Shown here in pieces: positions 40,594-47,432 of a stretch of DNA of 64,000 nucleotides. The notes beneath the pieces are model-generated. The model was not told the DNA's origin and made no database searches. It saw only the letters and a list, made by a program, of their open reading frames with translations. Position numbers and translations under genes: made by a program. The DNA is from SABI01 sp963676605 (GTDB lineage: Bacteria > Spirochaetota > Spirochaetia > Sphaerochaetales > Sphaerochaetaceae), in NCBI GenBank assembly GCA_963676605.2, contig CAXXSP010000018.1, forward strand, positions 186,001 through 250,000, in the 5' to 3' direction. Each line of letters begins with the position of its first letter. Position 1 is the first letter of the stretch.

Positions 40594-43287
40594 TTAGAGA
40601 ACAGCCTGTGCTGCCGCAAGGCGGGCGACGGGAACTCTGAACGGAGAACAGGAAACGTAATCGAGTCCTGTCTTCTGACAGAATGCGACAGTCTTCGGAT
40701 CTCCGCCGTGCTCACCGCAGATACCGAGTTTCAAGTTCGGGTTGGTTGAACGGCCAAGTTCACTTGCCATCTTCACCAGTTTCCCGACACCGTCGATATC
40801 AATCGATGCAAACGGATCGTACTCATAGAAACCCTTGTCGATATCATTGACATAGGGTCCGAGGAACGAACCGGCATCATCACGGCTGAATCCACATGTC
40901 ATCTGAGTCAGGTCGTTTGTTCCGAAGCTGAAGAATTCAGCACTCTTTGCAATCTCATCTGCAGTGAGAGCAGCTCTTGGAACCTCGATCATCGTACCGA
41001 TCTTGTACTCGACAGTTTCACCGCGTTCAGCAAAGACCTTTTCGATGGTTTCGATAGCGTGCTTCTTGGTGAATTCGAACTCTTTGTAATGACCGACGAG
41101 AGGAATCATGATCTCAGGAATAACATCGATACCCTTCTTTCTCGCGTTCAGTGCAGCTTCGATGATTGCTCTCACCTGCATGTGAAGAATTTCAGGATAG
41201 ATGATAGCGAGACGACAGCCTCTGAACCCGAGCATCGGGTTGAACTCATGGAGCTGCGCCGATTTATGGGCAATCTCATCTACACTCACACCAAGCTGAA
41301 GAGCCATCTCGTGACGTGAGGTATGGTCGTTCGGGAGGAACTCGTGGAGAGGAGGATCAAGGAGTCTGATTGTTGCCGGAAGGCCGTTCAGAGCCTCGAA
41401 AATTTCCTCGAAATCGCCTCTCTGCATCGGAAGAAGCTCGGCAAGAGCTGCTTCACGCTCGATCAGGTTGTTCGCGAGAATCATCTTTCTTACAGAGATG
41501 ATGCGCTGTCCGCCGAAGAACATGTGTTCGGTACGGCACAGTCCGATACCTTCAGCGCCAAGTTTTACCGCCATCTGAACGTCAGTTGGAGTATCGGCAT
41601 TCGTTCGCACCTTAAGGCTTCTGATCTCATCGACGTAGCCCATGAACTTCACGTAGTTCTGGTAGAGGAGAGACTCATCTGCTTTCATCGATCCGTTAAG
41701 GACCTGGACGATTTCTGAAGGTCTGACATCGATCTTATCGCCATACACGGCTCCGGTGAAACCATCAATGGAGATGAAATCTCCTTCCTTGATCATCTGG
41801 TCTCCAACCAGCATGGTCTGTTCCTTATAATCGATCTTGAGATCTCCGGCACCGGAAACACAGGGAACTCCCATGCCTCTGGCAACAACTGCTGCATGGC
41901 TGGTCATACCGCCGCGGCTGGTGAGAACTCCCTTCGCTACTGCCATACCACCGATGTCCTCTGGGGAGGTTTCGATACGGGTCAGAATAACGGGCTTTCC
42001 TTCTGCTGCGACTTCTTCAGCTCTCTCAGCCGAGAAAACAACCATACCGCTCGCTCCGCCGGGAGATGCATTCAATCCCTTTGTCAGAGCCTGCAGATCT
42101 CTCTTCTCGATATCGGAAGAGTCGAGAACAGGGGCAAAGAGCTTATTGAATTCCCCTGCGGGTACGCGGGAAACAGCTTCTTCCTTGGTGACAAGACCTT
42201 CTTCTACCATCTCTACCTGACTTCTCAGCCAGCTGAAGACGGTACGTTTTCCATTACGGGTCTGGAGCATGAAGAGCTTACCTTCCTGAATGGTGAATTC
42301 AAGGTCCTGCATATCCTTATAGTGGTTCTCGAGAAGGCTTCTGATATTCACGAGCTGATCGAACACTTCTTTATTGACCTTCTGGAGCGTATCGATCGTC
42401 TGCGGGGTACGAATACCGGCAACGACGTCTTCACCCTGGGCATTCATGAGATACTCACCGTAGAAGTGATTCTCTCCTGTTGAGGGGTCACGGGTGAAGG
42501 CAACGCCTGTTCCGCTTGTGGAACCCATGTTACCGAAGACCATCGACTGCACGTTGACAGCAGTTCCGAGGAGACCTCTGATATCATTCATCTGACGATA
42601 TTTGATTGCTCTGTCATTATTCCAGGAACCGAATACCGCGTTGATAGCCTTGAAGAGCTGATCCTTCGGGTCTGTCGGAAAATCTTCCCCTACTGCGTCA
42701 TGATACAGCTTTCTGTAGCGTGAAATGACTTCCTTGAGGTCATCGACGTCGAGATCGGTATCAATCTCTCTACCCCTCTCCTTTTTCACGCTGTCAAGGG
42801 CATGCTCAAAGTCGTGGTGAGGAACTCCCATAACGACATCACCGAACATCTGCATGAAACGACGGTAGCTGTCCCAGGCAAATCTTTCATTGTTCGTTTT
42901 CTTCGCAAGAGCAAGTGCAGACTCCGGTGTCATTCCGAGGTTCAGGACAGTATCCATCATACCCGGCATTGACTGTGCAGCACCTGAACGCACTGAAACA
43001 AGAAGCGGGTTCTCGGCATCTCCGAGCTTGGCGCCCATCACTTCTTCCAGTTTTTCGAGGTGCGCAAGCACTTCCTCTTTCATACCTTCGGGATAGGTTT
43101 CGTTGTTCTCACTGTAATAGGCACATGCCTCAGTGCTGATGGTGAATCCGGGAGGGACAGGAAGTCCTATTGAAGTCATCTCTGCGAGATTTGCTCCCTT
43201 TCCACCGAGAAGATTCTTCATACTCCCGGAACCTTCTGCTGATCCGTCTCCAAAAAAATAGACGTATTTGGTCGTGTTTTTCGACAT
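40594..43287 (-). CDS. ppdK: Pyruvate, phosphate dikinase
   Basis: PPDK interconverts PEP, AMP and PPi with pyruvate, ATP and Pi; in spirochetes and many anaerobes it serves PPi-linked glycolysis. The 897-residue protein has the ATP-grasp N-terminus (YFFGDGSAEGSGSMKNLLGG, GKGANLAEM, VSVRSGAAQSMPGMMDTVLN), the swivelling phosphohistidine loop GGMTSHAAVVARGMGVPCVSG trimmed here to its core GGMTSHAAVV (His near 464), and the C-terminal PEP/pyruvate barrel (GLCRTEHMF, RGCRLAIIYPE, SFGTNDLTQM, GICGEHGGDPK). Full length and intact. GGGGG upstream of the ATG is a weak ribosome site. Confidence 0.97.
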   Translation of the reverse strand: MSKNTTKYVYFFGDGSAEGSGSMKNLLGGKGANLAEMTSIGLPVPPGFTISTEACAYYSENNETYPEGMKEEVLAHLEKLEEVMGAKLGDAENPLLVSVRSGAAQSMPGMMDTVLNLGMTPESALALAKKTNNERFAWDSYRRFMQMFGDVVMGVPHHDFEHALDSVKKERGREIDTDLDVDDLKEVISRYRKLYHDAVGEDFPTDPKDQLFKAINAVFGSWNNDRAIKYRQMNDIRGLLGTAVNVQSMVFGNMGSTSGTGVAFTRDPSTGENHFYGEYLMNAQGEDVVAGIRTPQTIDTLQKVNKEVFDQLVNIRSLLENHYKDMQDLEFTIQEGKLFMLQTRNGKRTVFSWLRSQVEMVEEGLVTKEEAVSRVPAGEFNKLFAPVLDSSDIEKRDLQALTKGLNASPGGASGMVVFSAERAEEVAAEGKPVILTRIETSPEDIGGMAVAKGVLTSRGGMTSHAAVVARGMGVPCVSGAGDLKIDYKEQTMLVGDQMIKEGDFISIDGFTGAVYGDKIDVRPSEIVQVLNGSMKADESLLYQNYVKFMGYVDEIRSLKVRTNADTPTDVQMAVKLGAEGIGLCRTEHMFFGGQRIISVRKMILANNLIEREAALAELLPMQRGDFEEIFEALNGLPATIRLLDPPLHEFLPNDHTSRHEMALQLGVSVDEIAHKSAQLHEFNPMLGFRGCRLAIIYPEILHMQVRAIIEAALNARKKGIDVIPEIMIPLVGHYKEFEFTKKHAIETIEKVFAERGETVEYKIGTMIEVPRAALTADEIAKSAEFFSFGTNDLTQMTCGFSRDDAGSFLGPYVNDIDKGFYEYDPFASIDIDGVGKLVKMASELGRSTNPNLKLGICGEHGGDPKTVAFCQKTGLDYVSCSPFRVPVARLAAAQAVL

Positions 43288-43420
43288 ACTATTATGTAAC
43301 CCCCTATGTGATCATTGTACGATTAATATGACAAGAGTGTAATTTAATTGGCCGGAGAAGTCAACGAAAGGGACCCCTTCCTGCAGCTTTCTCACCACCT
43401 TCACTGCTGTTCATTTTTCA

Positions 43421-45315
43421 ATCGAGTAGGCGGGGGCCGTTAGGCCCCAACCTCTCACACCACCGTACGTGCCGTTCGGCATACGGCGGTTCAACCAAAC
43501 AGACTATTGTACCGCCAATCGAGTACAATACCGTCCTGTTCCATGCGTTTAGCATGGAGTTTTTCATAATATTCCACTGCATCCACAAGTCCATACTGTT
43601 TATGGATTAACTCATTTTTCATGAGTATCTTCACAGCATTTGACATCTTCCAGTACGAGTTGCTTCCAAGCTTCCATTTTGCCAGTTTCCATTCTTCAAT
43701 CCCCAGTTGCCTGAGCCGGTGTTTCCTGTTTCTGCCGTTCTTCCACTGTTTCCATAGATACTGACGGATTCGCCTCCGAATCCATCCCATGAGATCTTCA
43801 AGGTAGCCCTTGATGAAGCTTCTAGCGAAATAACCAATCCATCCTCTCAAAACACTGTTGAGTTCCCTAATGACAACTTCTATGGCTACACCACGATTAC
43901 GTTTCGTGATGAGTCGTATCCGATCCTTAAGTTTCTTCAGTTTCTTTTCTTGAGGTCGGGTTATTCCAAGTCGACCTTTTTCCCCATCGGTTAGGAATGT
44001 GAAGCCAAGGAAGGTTGAGCCTACGGCTCTCCTCGCTTCCGTCTTCTCCATGTTCACTGTCAGTTGTAATTTTCTTTCAAGGTAGCTTTTCGCATTGTCT
44101 CTCACTCGGTAAGATGATCTCTTACTCTTGGTGAATATGTTGCAGTCATCAGCGTATCTCACGAATTTCAATCCCCTCTTCTCCAGTTCCCTGTCGTAGG
44201 GAGTTAAATAGATGTTCGAGAGAAGCGGTGACAGTGGGCCTCCCTGTGGAGTCCCGAGGGCTGTCGCCATCATACTTCCGTTTGTCATCACTCCGCTTTT
44301 AAGAAATACGTAGATGAGTCTCCTCACGTCCTTATCATCCATGTACTTGTCTATCAGTCCCATGAGTATGTCATGATTCACTGTATCGAAGAACTTGGAC
44401 AGATCGAGATCGACTACGTGTTTGTAGCCCTCGGACATGTAGGTCTGGGCGAGTCGAACCGCATCTTCAGCACTCCGGTTCGGTCTGAACCCGAAGCTGT
44501 GGTCACTGAATGTCGGTTCGAATACGGGGGTCAGTACCTGCACAAGAGCCTGCTGGATTACTCTATCCACTGCTGTGGGTATTCCAAGCAGACGTACACC
44601 TCCATTATCTTTCGGTATCTCTCTTCGAAGTACCGGTTGAGGTTTGTACGTCCGTGTGACAATCTGTTCGCAAATTTCATTCCCATGTGCGTTAAAGTAC
44701 GCTGGGAGTTCATCAACTCCCATACCGTCAATGCCTGCAGAACCTCTGTTCTGCATCACCTTTTTCACCGCCTCATGGATGTTCGCGGAGGAAATCAGCT
44801 GTTCACACAGTACTGTGTTCGGTGTTGACCTGTCTTCCTTTCTCATAATTTCCTTTCCGTCTGTATCATCCCCTGTCCAGGCATATTGCCGTTCGGATTC
44901 ACAGACAGACCTTTCCTTTTCGAAAGGTATTTGGTTGTTCAGCCCTTCGTGACTGTTTCCTCAGTCACTACTACGGCTTCTGCTGACTTCTCCACATTCG
45001 TTGTTACTACGTCGTCATAAGCGATATTGCAGCCTCGTACGCTGTGGAGACCTCACGGGATAAGCCATCATTCTTTCCTCGTTTACCCACCCGATTTACG
45101 CCCAAAGGTTATATTGTCTTTTGGATTTTACTGTATTTTGTCAGCTTGTCCCCTTTGGTCGCCTACTATCAGGTTTCTGTTCGTCAGGCCACGATTTCGC
45201 TATTGCTTCCTCTCTCCCACACCTCACGATGTGAAACTTGCAAGTCGCTATCGGGTTCGTTGACAACTACGCCCCTTGGGACTTTCACCCAAGAATGATG
45301 ACATGCCCGTCATAC
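43421..45315 (-). mobile_element. Group II intron (IIC-type insertion) with encoded reverse transcriptase
   Basis: The minus strand carries a full ribozyme-like frame around a maturase gene. The 5' end is read as GTATGACGGGCATG at 45315, followed by ATTCTTGGGTGAAAGTCCC, the conserved start of domain I. Behind the maturase stop the domain V hairpin reads GAACCGCCGTATGCC, loop, GGCACGTACGGTGG, then GTGAGAGG, and domain VI GGGGCC-TAAC-GGCCCC; the 3' end CTACTCGAT is at 43421. It is inserted directly after the T run of the sigma-factor terminator, in the same orientation, which is the hallmark target of group IIC introns. Exact ends are inferred from family consensus. Confidence 0.85.
43491..44846 (-). 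CDS. ltrA: Group II intron-encoded reverse transcriptase/maturase
   Basis: A 451-residue intron protein. RT motifs run from RGSAGIDGMGVDELPAYF and GVRLLGIPTAVDRVIQQAL through FGFRPNRSAEDAVRLAQ, VDLDLSKFFDTVNHDIL, GTPQGGPLSPLLSNIYL to the active site FVRYADDCNIF. The GIIM maturase domain follows (LNSVLRGWIGYFA, RLRQLGIEEWKLAKWKLG, ending DWRYNSLFG). No HNH endonuclease domain is present, in keeping with IIC introns that target terminators. The reading frame is intact and domain V looks complete, so the element may still be active. Confidence 0.95.
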   Translation of the reverse strand: MRKEDRSTPNTVLCEQLISSANIHEAVKKVMQNRGSAGIDGMGVDELPAYFNAHGNEICEQIVTRTYKPQPVLRREIPKDNGGVRLLGIPTAVDRVIQQALVQVLTPVFEPTFSDHSFGFRPNRSAEDAVRLAQTYMSEGYKHVVDLDLSKFFDTVNHDILMGLIDKYMDDKDVRRLIYVFLKSGVMTNGSMMATALGTPQGGPLSPLLSNIYLTPYDRELEKRGLKFVRYADDCNIFTKSKRSSYRVRDNAKSYLERKLQLTVNMEKTEARRAVGSTFLGFTFLTDGEKGRLGITRPQEKKLKKLKDRIRLITKRNRGVAIEVVIRELNSVLRGWIGYFARSFIKGYLEDLMGWIRRRIRQYLWKQWKNGRNRKHRLRQLGIEEWKLAKWKLGSNSYWKMSNAVKILMKNELIHKQYGLVDAVEYYEKLHAKRMEQDGIVLDWRYNSLFG

Positions 45316-45340
45316 AAAAAAATCCCCCCTTGCGGGAGGA
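45316..45340 (-). terminator. Terminator of the sigma-factor gene, intron insertion site
   Basis: On the minus strand TCCTCCC-GCAA-GGGGGGA (45340-45323) is followed by seven T (45322-45316); the intron begins at the next base. Confidence 0.85.
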
Positions 45341-45350
45341 TTCTGCCGTA

Positions 45351-46220
45351 TCAGGCACTATATAATTCAAGCTCTCTCGAGCGCATTGGCTGTCTCATCC
45401 GTTCGATCGCCTTCTTTTCGATCTGACGAATTCTTTCTTTGGTAAGATTATAGAGTTCACCGATCTCTTTCAGGGACATCGGGATCGCACCATTGAGTCC
45501 GAAACGCATCTCGATGATATCTCTTTCTTTCTCACTCAGAACGTTCAGAGCCTCATTGATTTCATCTTTGAGAGATTTCTCCATCAGGATATCATCCGCA
45601 CTGCGGTAATTGTCTTCGACAAAGTCTCCGACAGTGGAATTTCCGGGAGTCCCGAATACGGGAGCATCTAAGGAAACCATCTCACGGCTGATCGCGATGA
45701 GGTCATCAATCAGTTTTGCATCCATATCAAGTGCTTCTGCAAGCTCTTCTGTACTTGCTTCTTCTCCATTCTCATGGAGCATCTTACGCTGCATCTTCTG
45801 GATCTGAAGCAGTTCATTCGCTCTGTTCAGAGGAAGTCGTACTGTCCGTGATTTCTCATAGACGGCCTTGAGGATAGCCTGGCGGATCCACCACACTGCA
45901 TAGCTGATGAAGTGATACCCGCGGTCAACATCGTACTTCTCAAGTGCGTTCATGAGTCCGATGTTTCCTTCATTGATAAGGTCGATAAGGGGAAGTCCCT
46001 GATTCTGATATTTCTTCGCTACATTGACAACAAATCTGAGGTTGCTCTCTACGAGTTTTGTCTTTGCCTTTTCACTGCCGTCCCGTGCCTGACGGGCAAG
46101 TTCCACTTCTTCTTCGCGAGAAAGGAGAGGGATACGGTTGATTTCTTTCAGGTACATGGAGAGGATGTTGTCATCTTCGAACTGTTCATTCTGATTGATT
46201 ACGTGCTCTTTCTTAGCCAT
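45351..46220 (-). CDS. Short sigma-70-family factor (RpoD/RpoS-like, group 2)
   Basis: A 289-residue sigma factor without region 1.1: SMYLKEINRIPLLSREEEVE (1.2), LVESNLRFVVNVAKKYQNQG and LIDLINEGNIGLMNALEKYD (2.1-2.2), YAVWWIRQAILKAVYEKSRT (2.3-2.4), regions 3 and 4.1, and the region 4.2 helix MSLKEIGELYNLTKERIRQIEKK trimmed here to NLTKERIRQIE. The principal spirochete RpoD is about 600 residues, so this is an alternative factor, comparable in size to Borrelia RpoS (about 270). AGGAGG precedes the ATG. A near-perfect sigma-54 promoter lies 20 bases upstream of the start codon's predicted leader, and an intact terminator with a group II intron behind it ends the gene. Confidence 0.9.
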   Translation of the reverse strand: MAKKEHVINQNEQFEDDNILSMYLKEINRIPLLSREEEVELARQARDGSEKAKTKLVESNLRFVVNVAKKYQNQGLPLIDLINEGNIGLMNALEKYDVDRGYHFISYAVWWIRQAILKAVYEKSRTVRLPLNRANELLQIQKMQRKMLHENGEEASTEELAEALDMDAKLIDDLIAISREMVSLDAPVFGTPGNSTVGDFVEDNYRSADDILMEKSLKDEINEALNVLSEKERDIIEMRFGLNGAIPMSLKEIGELYNLTKERIRQIEKKAIERMRQPMRSRELELYSA

Positions 46221-46250
46221 TGGAATCCTCCTGATTATGGAAAAGAACTA

Positions 46251-46266
46251 AGCAGAAAACGTGCCA
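46251..46266 (-). promoter_or_regulatory. Sigma-54 promoter of the alternative sigma-factor gene
   Basis: On the minus strand TGGCACGTTTTCTGCT differs from the sigma-54 consensus (TGGCACG-N4-TTGCW) at one position. The start would be near 46240, leaving a 20-base leader containing AGGAGG before ATG 46220. Confidence 0.8.
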
Positions 46267-46417
46267 ATCACGGCTGAAATATATGTATCTCTTTTTATTT
46301 TATATAGTTAAAACATGTGGCACCGCAGGAATTCAAGCAAACATCGTTACAGTATAAGGTACATCACACATATAATCGGGTAATTATGACCCACTCAAGA
46401 TTCTTCGCCCTCATATT

Positions 46418-46483
46418 GGGTCGAATTGACACACTTTCTCTCAGTTGTAGAGAGATGAGAGGTCATTCGTGTCAGAATGACAC
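46418..46483. promoter_or_regulatory. Pair of GTGTCA-type palindromes upstream of the sigma-factor promoter
   Basis: GTGTCA-GAA-TGACAC (46469-46483) is a perfect palindrome; GGGTCGAATTGACAC (46418-46432) shares 11 of 15 positions. They are 51 bases apart and 155-215 bases upstream of the sigma-54 promoter, suitable for an NtrC-type activator. They overlap the 3' end of the next gene, so chance remains possible. Confidence 0.35.
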
Positions 46484-46932
46484 TCATACAGGTCACACAT
46501 CTCGTAGGGAAAGTCGATATTCACCGAGGCATACCATCGTTTCATGTCAGTGCAGACAAATTCGAACTGGGAGGAGGAAATCTCGCTCATAAGATGTTCC
46601 CATCTCTCTCTGATGAGATCGTAGATCATATCGCCTTCTGCAATGGAGACGATCTCCCTGCTGCTTTTTCCCAGGAGATAGAGAGTAAACTGAATGGAAT
46701 AGAAGTCACTGAAGCAGAATCTGCCCTCATGCTCATCATTCATGTGCCTGAGTCCGAATGCATCATGAAAACATCTCAGGGCTCCAGAAAGTTCTCCAAG
46801 CCTGCTCAGAAGGTTTCCCATCTCGAGGAAGGTGTCGGCACTTTTAAGGATATCAGATCCATCGTCCGCTCTCATGGTACGCACGCATTGTCTCAACTGT
46901 TCTGTATATATCTTTTCACTTGCGCTATCCAC
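46441..46932 (-). CDS. Small TPR-like protein of unknown function
   Basis: A 163-residue acidic protein starting at GTG 46932 behind AGGGAGGGAG. The middle (ADTFLEMGNLLSRLGELSGA, LRCFHDAFGLRHM) has the helix-turn-helix spacing of a tetratricopeptide repeat. The rest (FSDFYSIQFTLYLLGKSSRE, DLIRERWEHLMSEISSSQFE) is helical. I cannot name a family. It lies upstream of the sigma-factor gene on the same strand and about 190 bp before its groES-proximal start, with the sigma-54 promoter in between, so it is a separate transcript. The overlapping plus-strand frame is judged a shadow. Confidence 0.6.
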   Translation of the reverse strand: MDSASEKIYTEQLRQCVRTMRADDGSDILKSADTFLEMGNLLSRLGELSGALRCFHDAFGLRHMNDEHEGRFCFSDFYSIQFTLYLLGKSSREIVSIAEGDMIYDLIRERWEHLMSEISSSQFEFVCTDMKRWYASVNIDFPYEMCDLYECHSDTNDLSSLYN

Positions 46933-47021
46933 GGTCTCCCTCCCTGCTACACGCTAATATAATCATGTTTTTTCCTATCGGAAAGGGGTAAATATTTTCT
47001 CATCAGAATTCCGGCCTCTGC

Positions 47022-47050
47022 TTGACCCCTCAACTTTTTGTTCATATATT
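47022..47050 (+). promoter_or_regulatory. groES promoter
   Basis: TTGACC (47022-47027) and TATATT (47045-47050) are 17 bases apart, about 70 bp before the ATG. No CIRCE or other heat-shock repeat is visible. Confidence 0.6.
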
Positions 47051-47121
47051 ATATGAGGATTTTAACAGCCGCCATTCTTTATCAAGATAATGAAAACACA
47101 AGAAAGTCACAGGAGGATACT

Positions 47122-47385
47122 ATGACTATCAAGCCGATGGGAGACAGAGTACTTGTCAAAATGGAAGAAGTAGAAGAGAAGACCGCAGGAGGTATCTTCA
47201 TTCCACAGACAGCACAGGAGAAGACACAGATTGCAGAGGTTATCGCAATCGGATCTGATGAAATGATCACTGTAAAAGCAGGTGACAAGGTGATGTACGA
47301 CAAGTACGCAGGAACCGCTGTCAAATCTGAAGGTGTGGAATACCTCATCCTTCACATGTCCGACATTCTTGCTATCATTGACTAG
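47122..47385 (+). CDS. groES: Co-chaperonin GroES
   Basis: An 87-residue GroES: IKPMGDRVLVKMEEVEEKTA, the mobile loop GGIFIPQTAQEK, VIAIGSDEMITVKAGDKVMY, and the C-terminal strand YLILHMSDILAIID. ATG 47122 follows AGGAGG; the longer upstream frame is leader sequence. It caps the GroEL folding chamber in the cytoplasm. groEL is not adjacent; a terminator follows immediately, so the gene is monocistronic, as in several spirochetes where the two genes are apart. Confidence 0.96.
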   Translation: MTIKPMGDRVLVKMEEVEEKTAGGIFIPQTAQEKTQIAEVIAIGSDEMITVKAGDKVMYDKYAGTAVKSEGVEYLILHMSDILAIID

Positions 47386-47406
47386 TCGACATCCCTGATT
47401 TTTATG

Positions 47407-47432
47407 AACAGAGCCTGAGCGGCTCTGTTTTT
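47407..47432. terminator. Terminator between groES and dinG-like gene
   Basis: AACAGAGCC (47407-47415) pairs with GGCTCTGTT (47421-47429), followed by a T run; an A-rich stretch on the other side makes it usable for the convergent gene too. Confidence 0.85.

Noticed and set aside
43288..43420. Possible small gene between ppdK and the intron
   Set aside because: No frame with a ribosome site; the stretch is better read as ppdK promoter and intron 3' exon.
46477..46962. 161-residue plus-strand frame opposite the TPR-like gene
   Set aside because: The minus-strand frame has a better ribosome site (AGGGAGGGAG before GTG) and a repeat-like helical pattern; only one of the two is likely real.
47051..47121. 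CIRCE heat-shock repeat before groES
   Set aside because: No TTAGCACTC/GAGTGCTAA or close variant is present.
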